Shown piece after piece: positions 44,321-52,205 of a stretch of DNA of 64,000 nt. The translations under genes were made by a program, and so were the position numbers. Where the stretch lies: contig NZ_JADJTF010000001.1 in the NCBI RefSeq assembly GCF_016711335.1, positions 2,356,001 through 2,420,000 on the forward strand, given 5' to 3'. Source of the stretch: Thiofilum sp. GTDB lineage: Bacteria; Pseudomonadota; Gammaproteobacteria; Thiotrichales; Thiotrichaceae. Numbering within the stretch: position 1 is the stretch's first letter; each line of letters starts with the position of its first letter. The notes below the pieces were generated by a model, which did not search any database, was not told where the DNA came from, and saw nothing but the letters and a program-made list of their open reading frames with translations.

Positions 44321-44740
44321 CTATGGCTTGTCTAGACCATATAACTGAATGGCTCCATATACTGCTTGAATCGGCGGATTATTATCAATCGGATCAGGCT
44401 GAATGACGCCATACACGGGTTGCACCATACCATCCGGTGGCAATACCACCCCATATACGGGTTGAATATCGGGCGGCTGAATAACGCCATACACAGGTTG
44501 CGCAATAGGTGCAGGCGCGGGCGCTGGATTAGGTGCAGGAAAGCTTTTAACTAGCTGCATTAAAATTTGGCGAATCAAAGACGCTAGATCGATATAAGTG
44601 GCTTTATTAGGAGTAAAGGGATTATTCATCCAATTTAATTGCTGGCTAGCACGGCGCACGTTGCTGGTCTGGTCGCCTAATGAAGCACGCGGTAATAGGG
44701 TATTTCCAGCGCGATTATTGCTGGAGGAAATATTGGTCAT
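44321..44740 (-). CDS. XYG-repeat RiPP precursor candidate
   Basis: This 139-residue protein is not a recognised family. Residues 1-65 look like a leader, with an amphipathic helix around 50-66 (IDLASLIRQILMQLVKSF). A Pro/Ala linker (PAPNPAPAPAP) follows. The C-terminal part repeats QPVYGVIQPP-like units with Tyr-Gly at Tyr84, Tyr96, Tyr110, Tyr128 and Tyr134 (PVYGV x3, AVYGA, QLYGL). It starts at an ATG with AAGGAG 11 nt upstream and is directly followed by the radical SAM/SPASM gene. The XYG pattern is that of splicease substrates, from which tyramine units are excised. No Gly-Gly or other protease site is obvious. The repeat is visible; the chemistry is inferred. Confidence 0.75.
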   Translation of the reverse strand: MTNISSSNNRAGNTLLPRASLGDQTSNVRRASQQLNWMNNPFTPNKATYIDLASLIRQILMQLVKSFPAPNPAPAPAPIAQPVYGVIQPPDIQPVYGVVLPPDGMVQPVYGVIQPDPIDNNPPIQAVYGAIQLYGLDKP

Positions 44741-44855
44741 TTAAGTTGGCTCCTTATTGTGAGTTCATAAACTCAACTATAAGACGCCCAGCAAAGAAGT
44801 GCTGATTCAGTAGGGTAAATGGCAAGGCTAAAAAGATAGGCGGAGGTTTTGCTAG

Positions 44856-44876
44856 GAGCTGATGGTGCATCAGCTC
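44856..44876 (-). terminator. Hairpin downstream of plsY
   Basis: GAGCTGATG and CATCAGCTC form a 9-bp stem with a 3-nt loop, 9 nt beyond the plsY stop and ahead of the precursor gene. There is no strong T-run, so termination is likely but not certain. Confidence 0.55.
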
Positions 44877-44885
44877 GATCAATGG

Positions 44886-45497
44886 TTAACGACTGCCTAG
44901 TTTCTTTTCTGTACCGTTCAATAAATTTTGAATATTGCTTTTATGGCGATAATAGATAAAAGCAGTCATTACTAATAAGCCTATGAATACCCCGCCGTTT
45001 TGGGTCATGAGGTAAAAATAAAGAGGGGCGAGTAGGGTAGCGGTTAAAGCGGCTAGTGAGGAGTACTTAAAGACACGAGCCATAATGAGCCAAGTAGCAA
45101 TCGTGATCATCGCCGCTGGGAAATTGAGGGCTAGATAAACCCCAATAGCAGTCGCCACCCCTTTACCGCCTTCAAAACCATAAAAAACGGGATATAAATG
45201 CCCTAAAAAGGCGGCTAACCCTATTAATACTTGCCATTCATAGCTATAGCCTAGGACGTAGTGTGCTACAAAAACCGGGATGAAACCTTTTAAGCCATCG
45301 CCTAGTAAGGTAATAATGGCAGCCTTTTTACCCCCAATTCTGAGCATATTAGTAGCTCCGGGGTTTTTAGAGCCCGTAGAGCGTGGGTCGGGTAAGTTCA
45401 TTGCTTTGGCGGTAATAATTGCGGCTGAGATGGAGCCTAATAGATAGCCAGCGATCACAATTAACCACGGCATTAGGCTAGATAGTTCTGGATACAT
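44886..45497 (-). CDS. plsY: Acyl-phosphate glycerol-3-phosphate acyltransferase
   Basis: This 203-residue integral membrane enzyme has five or so helices and the three PlsY motifs: GSISAAIITAKAMNLPDPR...GSKNPGATNMLR region, LIGLAAFLGHLYPVFYGFEGGKGVATAIG, and the KYSSLAAL segment. It makes lysophosphatidic acid from acyl-phosphate, the step before PlsC. It is preceded by AAGGGGAG. Confidence 0.95.
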   Translation of the reverse strand: MYPELSSLMPWLIVIAGYLLGSISAAIITAKAMNLPDPRSTGSKNPGATNMLRIGGKKAAIITLLGDGLKGFIPVFVAHYVLGYSYEWQVLIGLAAFLGHLYPVFYGFEGGKGVATAIGVYLALNFPAAMITIATWLIMARVFKYSSLAALTATLLAPLYFYLMTQNGGVFIGLLVMTAFIYYRHKSNIQNLLNGTEKKLGSR

Positions 45498-45577
45498 TAC
45501 AATAGCTCCCCTTAATCAATTGGCGCTTAACTTAGCAGGATTTTGGTTAAGTGTCGCAGCTTTTGTAAGGAGCCAGA

Positions 45578-46351
45578 GTGAGCCAAGCCTTAGTCAGTAT
45601 GAAGAGTGTCTATAGTGTAACCGAAGGGCAGGGGCGTCCTATCTTGGTTTTGCATGGTTGGGGAATGAATCAAGCCGCATGGCAACCGATTCGAGCGCAG
45701 TTAACTCAACACGCTCAAGTCACATGGGTCGATTTGCCCGGACATGGACAAAGTGAAGCACAAACATTAGGTACACTAGAGCAATTAGTGCAAGTGCTCG
45801 AACCGCTAGTGCAAACTAATACTTGCATTATAGGCTGGTCATTAGGTGGGTTGGTCGCGCAAGCTCTTGCGTATGCTTTGCCCGATAAAGTGGCGCGTTT
45901 ATTGCTGATTGGTAGCACGCCGTGCTTTGTGCAAAAACCTACTTGGCCGTATGCACTTGCGCCAGAAATCCTAGAGCAGTTCGCCACTAATTTAGAGACG
46001 CATTATGAAGCCACAGTAAAGCGCTTTTTTGCCTTACAATTTATGGGCACACGGCATCATCCTGCTGATCTCAATCAATTGCGCGATGCGATTTTGCAAT
46101 ATCCCGCACGCTTACCCGCTCTGCATCAGGGTTTAGAGTTATTGCGCTCGGTGGATTTTTCTACACGACGTTTACCTGTACCGAGTCGCTGGATTTTAGG
46201 ACGCTTGGATAAGTTAGTACCGATTCAAGTAGCGGAAGTATTAGAGCAACAAGGGTATGAGGTAATGGTTTTGCCCCATGCCTCGCATGTACCTTTTGTG
46301 ACACATACTTCAGAATTTTGGGCTGCGGTGGAGCCGTTTATTTATGACTAA
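45578..46351 (+). CDS. bioH: Pimeloyl-ACP methyl ester carboxylesterase
   Basis: This 257-residue alpha/beta hydrolase starts at GTG 45578 with AAGGAG upstream. It has LVLHGWGMNQAAW (oxyanion region), GWSLGGLVAQALA (nucleophile Ser), RWILGRLDKLVP (acidic residue) and LPHASHVPFV (His). It frees pimeloyl-ACP from its methyl ester in biotin precursor synthesis. It overlaps bioC by 8 nt, which supports the assignment. Confidence 0.92.
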   Translation: MSQALVSMKSVYSVTEGQGRPILVLHGWGMNQAAWQPIRAQLTQHAQVTWVDLPGHGQSEAQTLGTLEQLVQVLEPLVQTNTCIIGWSLGGLVAQALAYALPDKVARLLLIGSTPCFVQKPTWPYALAPEILEQFATNLETHYEATVKRFFALQFMGTRHHPADLNQLRDAILQYPARLPALHQGLELLRSVDFSTRRLPVPSRWILGRLDKLVPIQVAEVLEQQGYEVMVLPHASHVPFVTHTSEFWAAVEPFIYD

Positions 46352-47207
46352 TCAGGCACAGGCACATGTACTAGATAAACGTAAAACTCGTCTTGGTTTT
46401 GAACGTGCTGCACACAGTTATGATAAAGCGGCATTATTGCAGCGCGAAGTGGGGCTAGAGTTATTGGAGCGTTTGGACTGGATTAAGTTGACTCCACAAC
46501 GAGTACTCGATCTAGGGTGTGGTACGGGTATGATGGCTGAGGCACTTCTTAAACGCTATCCCAAGGCAGAGATTATTGGCGTGGATATAGCCTTTAATAT
46601 GGTGTTGCAAACCATCAAGCGCCGACATTGGTGGCGTAAGCCTTTGGGGGTGTGTGCGGATGTGCAAGCGCTACCTTTTGCCAATCAGAGCTGTGATATG
46701 CTGATTTCTAATGTCATGTTGCAATGGTGTAATGATTTAGTGCCTGTTTTTAAAGAGTGTGCGCGGGTGTTACGCCCAGAAGGATTGATCACCTTTGCCA
46801 CTTTTGGTCCTGATACTTTAAAAGAGCTGCGGGCTAGTTGGGCTAAGGTGGATGGTTATCCGCATGTGAGTCGCTTTTTAGATATGCATGATGTCGGGGA
46901 CGCTTTATTGGCGGCGGGTTTTCGTGATCCAGTCGTGGATCGCGAGGATAAAATACTCACTTATGCCGAGGTGAAAGGCTTGTTGCAAGATTTAAAAGCG
47001 ATTGGGGCGAATAATGCTACTCAAGGTCGAGCGATGGGTTTGATGGGTAAACAACGTTTGCAAGCGCTGTATCAAGCGTATGAGAGCTTTAGACGCGTCG
47101 ATGGTAAATTGCCTGCTACCTATGAAGTGATTTTTGGTCACGCTTGGGCGCCAAAACTCATCCCTAGTGCTCAGCCTGAGCGTTATATTCCTATTAAAGT
47201 GCTGTAA
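46344..47207 (+). CDS. bioC: Malonyl-ACP O-methyltransferase
   Basis: This 287-residue SAM-dependent methyltransferase begins with the BioC-typical RLGFERAAHSYDKAALLQREVG, then RVLDLGCGTGMMAEALLKRYP (SAM motif I), ISNVMLQWCNDLVPVFKECARVLRPEG and FATFGPDTLKELR. It methylates malonyl-ACP to start pimeloyl synthesis; bioH removes the methyl later. No other bio gene is in the window. Confidence 0.93.
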   Translation: MTNQAQAHVLDKRKTRLGFERAAHSYDKAALLQREVGLELLERLDWIKLTPQRVLDLGCGTGMMAEALLKRYPKAEIIGVDIAFNMVLQTIKRRHWWRKPLGVCADVQALPFANQSCDMLISNVMLQWCNDLVPVFKECARVLRPEGLITFATFGPDTLKELRASWAKVDGYPHVSRFLDMHDVGDALLAAGFRDPVVDREDKILTYAEVKGLLQDLKAIGANNATQGRAMGLMGKQRLQALYQAYESFRRVDGKLPATYEVIFGHAWAPKLIPSAQPERYIPIKVL

Positions 47208-47424
47208 AGCGCGGAGTGTAAGCTTGTGAGGAGCTTGTCTAGTGCTTTAGAATAGGCGTATTAATTCCAATGTCCGACAGTTTTTCTGTAACCATAACGA
47301 CTATAAACAATACGCTGAGCAGGGTTTTAGCTGGCTCAGATCAATAGGTCTATTTGCATCCACGGTTTACAGCATTTTCTTCTAGCCAAGAAGGGATAGA
47401 TTCCTATACATTCTTGCCACAATA

Positions 47425-47453
47425 ATCCCCGTGCAACCGATACCAACGGGGAT
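47425..47453. promoter_or_regulatory. Inverted repeat in the idh 5' region
   Basis: ATCCCCGT and ACGGGGAT are separated by 13 nt, ending 38 nt before the idh start. This could be an operator dyad or an mRNA hairpin; the sequence does not decide. The rest of the 254-nt gap 47208-47461 shows no gene. Confidence 0.4.
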
Positions 47454-47491
47454 AATGGATTATGATAAAACCGCCAAGGAGCAACATAACA

Positions 47492-49717
47492 ATGTCAAAC
47501 TCGACTATTATCTATACGCTGACTGATGAAGCGCCGCTACTCGCTACCTACTCGTTTTTACCCATTATTCAAGCCTTTGCTAAACCGGCTGGCATTGATG
47601 TGGTCACGAGCGATATTTCGGTAGCGGCTCGCATCCTCGCCGAATTTCCTGATTATTTAACCCCCGAACAGCAGGTTCCGAATAACCTTGCAGAATTAGG
47701 TCGGTTAACTCAAGAGCCTACTACCAATATTATTAAACTCCCCAACATCAGTGCTTCTTTGCCGCAATTGACAGCAGCGATTCAGGAGTTGCGGGCTAAG
47801 GGTTATAACGTTCCTGAATACCCAGAAAATCCGCAAACGGATGAAGAAAAAACCATTATCAAACGTTATGCCAAAGTACTCGGTAGTGCAGTCAATCCGG
47901 TATTGCGTGAAGGCAACTCAGACCGTCGTGCACCCGCTGCGGTTAAGCGCTATGCCCGTAATAATCCTCATAAAATGGGCAAATGGAGTCACGCATCGCG
48001 TACCCATGTGTCACATATGACCCACGGTGATTTTTATCACGGTGAAAAATCCCTGACGATGGATCGGGAATGTGATGTCAAAATGGATTTCGTTACCAAA
48101 GATGGGCGCGTAATCGTATTTAAAGAAAAAACTCATATTCTCAAAGATGAAATCATTGACAGTATGTTTATGAGTAAAAAGGCATTATGCGATTTTTACG
48201 AAGCGGAGCTACAAGATGCTAAAGAAACCGATATGTTGTTCTCTTTGCATGTGAAAGCCACCATGATGAAGGTGTCGCATCCTATTGTGTTTGGGCATGC
48301 GGTTAAAGTGTTTTACAAAGACTTATTTGCTCAATACGGCGACTTATTTAAAGAGATTGGGGTAAAACCTAATAATGGTATGAGTAGCGTGTATGAGAAA
48401 ATCAAAAGCCTGCCCGAAGAAAAGCGCAATGAAATCCTAGCCGCTATTAAAGCGTGTGAAGCTGCACGCCCACGTTTAGCCATGGTCGATTCTGATAAAG
48501 GGATTACTAATTTACATGCCCCTAATGATGTCATCGTAGATGCCTCTATGCCCGCCATGATTCGTGATGGCGGTAAAATGTGGGGACCTGATGGCAAATT
48601 ACATGATACCAAAGCCATTCAGCCAGAAAGTACTTTTGCCCGCATTTATCAAGAAGTGATTAATTTCTGTAAAACCAATGGCTCATTTGATCCGCGTACT
48701 ATGGGGACTGTGCCCAATGTGGGACTAATGGCACAACAAGCCGAAGAATATGGCTCACATGATAAAACCTTTGAGATTCCAGAAGCGGGTGAAGCACGTA
48801 TTGTGGATGATCAAGGCAAGGTACTCATGGTGCAAAATGTCGAGGAAGGCGATATTTGGCGCATGTGCCAAACTAAAGATGCAGCGGTAAAAGACTGGGT
48901 GAAATTAGCAGTAACACGCGCCCGCTTATCTAAAACACCAGCCGTCTTTTGGTTAGACCCTTATCGTCCCCATGAAAATGAATTGATTAAAAAGGTGAAT
49001 CGGTATTTAGAGGATTATGATCTCACGGGCGTTGAAATTCATATTATGTCGCAATTACGCGCTATGCGTTTTACCTTAGAGCGTGCTTTCCGTGGTTTTG
49101 ATACCATTTCAGTAACGGGTAATATTCTGCGCGACTATCTCACTGATTTGTTCCCCATTTTAGAGTTGGGTACGAGCGCTAAAATGCTCTCGATAGTCCC
49201 ATTAATGGCAGGCGGTGGCTTATTTGAAACGGGTGCGGGTGGATCAGCGCCTAAGCATGTGCAACAATTAGTGAAGGAAAACTATCTGCGTTGGGATTCT
49301 TTAGGTGAGTTTTTAGCGCTAACCGTCTCTATTGAAGATGTCGCCCAAAAAACAGGCAATCAAAAAGCCCAAGTGTTAGCTGATACCTTAGATCGTGCTA
49401 CTGAAAAATTACTTGATAATAATAAATCACCTGCCCGTAAAGTCGGTGAGTTAGATAATCGCGGTAGTCATTTCTATTTAGCGCTGTATTGGGCACAAGC
49501 TTTAGCGGAGCAGACAGAATATGCTGAGTTAGCCGCTAAGTTTGCACCGTTAGCGAAAACCTTGTCCGAACACGAAGCTCAAATAGTGGCGGAATTAAAT
49601 GGGGTACAAGGTCAGGCGGTGGATTTAGGCGGCTATTATGCAGTTGATCCAGCGAAAACCAGTGCAGTCATGCGTCCTAGTTCAACCTTGAATAATGCCT
49701 TGGAGTTAGTAGCCTAA
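47492..49717 (+). CDS. Monomeric NADP-dependent isocitrate dehydrogenase
   Basis: This 741-residue protein of the monomeric IDH family (Azotobacter/Corynebacterium type) oxidises isocitrate to 2-oxoglutarate in the TCA cycle. Typical stretches are YTLTDEAPLLATYSFLPI, EGNSDRRAP (isocitrate binding), KMGKWSHASRTHVSHM, DPYRPHENELIKKVNRYL and APKHVQQLVKENYLRWDSLG. ATG 47492, with AAGGAG 10 nt upstream, gives the usual length; the frame also opens at ATG 47462. Confidence 0.96.
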   Translation: MSNSTIIYTLTDEAPLLATYSFLPIIQAFAKPAGIDVVTSDISVAARILAEFPDYLTPEQQVPNNLAELGRLTQEPTTNIIKLPNISASLPQLTAAIQELRAKGYNVPEYPENPQTDEEKTIIKRYAKVLGSAVNPVLREGNSDRRAPAAVKRYARNNPHKMGKWSHASRTHVSHMTHGDFYHGEKSLTMDRECDVKMDFVTKDGRVIVFKEKTHILKDEIIDSMFMSKKALCDFYEAELQDAKETDMLFSLHVKATMMKVSHPIVFGHAVKVFYKDLFAQYGDLFKEIGVKPNNGMSSVYEKIKSLPEEKRNEILAAIKACEAARPRLAMVDSDKGITNLHAPNDVIVDASMPAMIRDGGKMWGPDGKLHDTKAIQPESTFARIYQEVINFCKTNGSFDPRTMGTVPNVGLMAQQAEEYGSHDKTFEIPEAGEARIVDDQGKVLMVQNVEEGDIWRMCQTKDAAVKDWVKLAVTRARLSKTPAVFWLDPYRPHENELIKKVNRYLEDYDLTGVEIHIMSQLRAMRFTLERAFRGFDTISVTGNILRDYLTDLFPILELGTSAKMLSIVPLMAGGGLFETGAGGSAPKHVQQLVKENYLRWDSLGEFLALTVSIEDVAQKTGNQKAQVLADTLDRATEKLLDNNKSPARKVGELDNRGSHFYLALYWAQALAEQTEYAELAAKFAPLAKTLSEHEAQIVAELNGVQGQAVDLGGYYAVDPAKTSAVMRPSSTLNNALELVA

Positions 49718-49729
49718 GGTTTAGATATA

Positions 49730-49771
49730 AAAAAGCCAGATAACTCAGAAGGTTATCTGGCTAATTAAATC
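49730..49771 (+). terminator. Rho-independent terminator of idh
   Basis: AGCCAGATAAC and GTTATCTGGCT form a perfect 11-bp stem with a 7-nt loop, 16 nt after the idh stop, flanked by an A-run upstream and AT-rich sequence downstream. Confidence 0.8.
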
Positions 49772-49825
49772 TAAGTCAGTTGTTGTTCAAATAAAGCCAC
49801 TAGCCTAGATTAGGGCCTCTTAAAG

Positions 49826-50024
49826 TCAATATCTAACGTATCTCAAGTCACCGCTTTCATGAGAGTTGCGGCCTAAATCAAATTCTAGCCATTTGCGTAA
49901 GTAGTTGGGATCGCTGTCCTTGTGAAAAATACCTTCTCGACAACCATTGCTAACCTTTAATACGCAGGGCACATTGTAAGCACCCAAACGCTCAATGAGT
50001 CTGGGGCTTGTATCACTATTAATA
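49826..50024 (-). pseudogene. 3' fragment of an unknown gene cut by the IS982 relic
   Basis: An open frame runs from the IS edge at 50024 to a TGA at 49826, about 65 residues: SPRLIERLGAYNVPCVLKVS, then FHKDSDPNYLRKWLEFDLG. The opening GAYNVPCVLKV looks thioredoxin-fold-like, but that is a weak impression. It has no start codon, so it is the C-terminal remnant of a gene truncated by the adjacent insertion element. Confidence 0.45.
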
Positions 50025-50628
50025 ACTCAAGTTGCGCGAGCTCATGAGAGCAGAAACTTAAAGCTCAGGGCTAACAGAAAACTCATGAGCTTAAGCTGAA
50101 AACCATGGGCAGTCACCGTGTGCAGGTGCTTAGGCATGAGCTGCTCCAACAAGCTTCCGGTGGTTTCCACCACCTTACGTTTAAGCTGCCGCCAATAGGT
50201 CACGTAAGTAGGGACGGGACGCTTCGAGTTAGCCTTTCTTAAGGGGGATAACGTGAGCTGAACCTCTGCCCATTCGTCTTCAAACGCATAGTCATTGTAG
50301 GCTTTATCTCCCAGAATTTCAGACCCTTTCGGTAAGTCTAAATCAAACTGTTTTAAGGCTTTAACATCATATTGTCACACACCGCGATCGGGAAACTATC
50401 CACCACATAAAGATCCGAGTCGTTAAGGTCGCGCCAATACCGCCCTAGGCATTGAAATAACTGCCTTATCACTTCGGATAACTGATGCACGCGCCGGTTA
50501 AAGCGACTTTTGCTCAACCTCTGAGGGATATATTCCATGGGGAGTTCTCGTTTAAAGGGTTTGTTTTCGTCGATAGACTTTAAACGATCCTCATGGATTT
50601 TTCCCTAGCTCACTCGCGCAACTTGGGT
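50025..50628 (-). mobile_element. Internally deleted IS982-family element
   Basis: The element is bounded by imperfect inverted repeats: ACTCAAGTTGCGCGAG at the left and, in reverse complement, ACCCAAGTTGCGCGAG at the right. Minus-strand frames encode IS982 transposase pieces: MEYIPQRLSKSRFNRRVHQL...YVVDSFPIAVCDN (50538-50353), then, after a deletion and frame change, LPKGSEILGDKAYNDYAFED...SPLRKANSKRP. The centre of the DDE domain is missing, so it is inactive. At 604 bp it is well short of a ~1-kb IS982. I see no clear target duplication. Confidence 0.8.
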
Positions 50629-50871
50629 TTTACTTATCCAGATGACCAGTTATTACCACTGGCGCAAGCCGTAAAAATCGTAGTGGATGATAAAGCCAAG
50701 TACGTTGACTGGAGTGAGCGCGAAGATATTAAAGCCGAGCTCAAGGTCGATTTGATCATGTTGCTGCATCAATATGGCTATCCTCCAGTAGATCGAGATG
50801 AGGTGTATAAAGAGATTTTTGAGCAGGCTGAAAACTTTAAGCGTCATCGCCTAGCGAATAAATTAGCTTGA
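50629..50871 (+). pseudogene. C-terminal fragment of type I restriction subunit HsdR
   Basis: About 80 residues remain after the IS edge: TYPDDQLLPLAQAVKIVVD, YVDWSEREDIKAELKVDLIM, LLHQYGYPPVDRDEVYKEIF, EQAENFKRH. This is the conserved C-terminal end of HsdR (DUF3387-like: VDW..R...A..K..V..LL..YGYPP). An ATG at 50593 inside the IS opens the frame, but no motor or nuclease domain, hsdM or hsdS is present. The system is lost. Confidence 0.75.
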
Positions 50872-50943
50872 TTGGTATAACTCCTGCATAGTCTTTAATG
50901 CTCAGCCTATAATTGATAACAAGCTACGAGAGGAGTAGGTAGT

Positions 50944-51573
50944 ATGCAATTAACTTTTATCTCTGATACTCACGGTAAACACCCTTTTTTAAAACTAGGA
51001 CAGGGCGATGTGCTGGTACATTGTGGTGATTTCAGTACCATCGGTGAGCTCGAGGAGGTGGAAGATTTTGCCGTATTTATGGGCAAGCAAAAGTTCCAAC
51101 ACAAGATTGTGATTGCGGGTAATCATGATTGGAGTTTTGAGGATGATCGCCGCCTAGAGGCTGAAGCATTATTTAGCAAGAATGGCGTGATCTATCTAAA
51201 TGATTCGGGGATTGAAATTAATGGCTATTATTTTTGGGGTTCGCCCATTCAACCCGTATTTTGTCATTGGGCTTTTAATCGCTCGCGCGGCAAAGAGTTG
51301 CAGGAGCACTGGCGTAAGATTCCACACTATACGGATATTTTAATCACGCACACTCCGCCTTATGGCATTTTAGATCTGTGTTATGACGGTGAGCAGGTAG
51401 GGTGTGAAGCGCTATTAACGGCAGTGGAGCAGATTAAACCGCGTATTCATGCCTTTGGACATATTCATGAAAGTTATGGCATTTTAGAGCAGGGTGAGAC
51501 TTTATTTATTAATGCCTGCTCGTTAAATGAAGATTATCAGTTTAAAAATCCACCGATTAAAATAGAGCTTTGA
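50944..51573 (+). CDS. Calcineurin-like metallophosphoesterase (MPPED-like)
   Basis: This 209-residue phosphoesterase has the full metal-ligand set: FISDTHGKH (D-x-H), LVHCGDFSTIG (G-D), IVIAGNHDW (G-N-H-D), ILITHTPPYG and HAFGHIHESYG (G-H-x-H). The arrangement and ending FINACSLNEDYQFKNPPI match the UPF0046/MPPED1-2-like family, whose physiological substrate in bacteria is unknown. A GAGAGGAG site lies upstream. Confidence 0.88.
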   Translation: MQLTFISDTHGKHPFLKLGQGDVLVHCGDFSTIGELEEVEDFAVFMGKQKFQHKIVIAGNHDWSFEDDRRLEAEALFSKNGVIYLNDSGIEINGYYFWGSPIQPVFCHWAFNRSRGKELQEHWRKIPHYTDILITHTPPYGILDLCYDGEQVGCEALLTAVEQIKPRIHAFGHIHESYGILEQGETLFINACSLNEDYQFKNPPIKIEL

Positions 51574-51635
51574 TGTTAATAACTTACTTAACAAAAGCTA
51601 TTGATGAACCTTCTTAATCAGCACCCTAATACATT

Positions 51636-52139
51636 ATGCTAGTTAATACGGAAGCCAAAATTTTACCCATCGCACAACAAGGCGAAGCAGTGTTAGCCCA
51701 AGTCGCTCAGCTTGTTATTGATCCTTTGCACCCTAGTATTCAGACCTTAATTCAAGACATGCACGCCACTATGTTAGCGGCAAATGGGGTAGGCATTGCA
51801 GCACCACAAGTGTTTCAATCCTTAAGGATTATTATGGTGGCTTCGCGTCCTAATCCGCGTTATCCCGATGCGCCTCCTATGGAGCCTATCGCTATGATGA
51901 ATCCAGAGATTAATTGGTATTCTGATGAGATGTGTTTAGGGGAAGAAGGGTGCTTAAGTGTGGCGAATACGCGTGCTTCAGTAGCGCGTGCCGAGCGCTT
52001 AAAAGTCACTTATATCAATCAACAAGGTGAAACCGTAGAATCTGAATATAGTGGTTTTGTCGCACGCATTATTCAACACGAAGTCGATCACTTAAATGGT
52101 GTGTTGTTTGTAGATCGCTTAGACCCAGACTTAATGTAG
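51636..52139 (+). CDS. def: Peptide deformylase
   Basis: This 167-residue metalloenzyme removes the N-formyl group from nascent proteins. All three signature motifs are present: GVGIAAPQV, EEGCLSV (Cys ligand) and QHEVDHLNG (His ligands and catalytic Glu). The spacing is normal. It does not have the usual fmt neighbour; the gene downstream is the convergent aspS. Confidence 0.94.
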   Translation: MLVNTEAKILPIAQQGEAVLAQVAQLVIDPLHPSIQTLIQDMHATMLAANGVGIAAPQVFQSLRIIMVASRPNPRYPDAPPMEPIAMMNPEINWYSDEMCLGEEGCLSVANTRASVARAERLKVTYINQQGETVESEYSGFVARIIQHEVDHLNGVLFVDRLDPDLM

Positions 52140-52153
52140 AGCATAAGCACAAT

Positions 52154-52181
52154 AAAAAACCCGCTATCACAGCGGGTTTTT
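52154..52181. terminator. Bidirectional terminator between def and aspS
   Basis: AAAAACCCGCT and AGCGGGTTTTT form a strong stem with a short loop (ATCAC) and T-runs on both strands, between convergent genes. Confidence 0.88.
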
Positions 52182-52205
52182 CATAAGTATTAACTAACCA
52201 AAGCT

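Noticed and set aside
44339..44500. Repeated ATACACGGGTTG-like units considered as a possible CRISPR or tandem DNA repeat
   Set aside because: Spacing is uneven (18-54 nt) and units are imperfect at DNA level but keep the reading frame and the VYG residues, so they are coding repeats of the precursor peptide.
50593..50871. A complete small gene starting at ATG 50593
   Set aside because: The first ~12 codons lie inside the IS982 end, and the rest is the C-terminal tail of HsdR; it is a fragment, not an independent gene.
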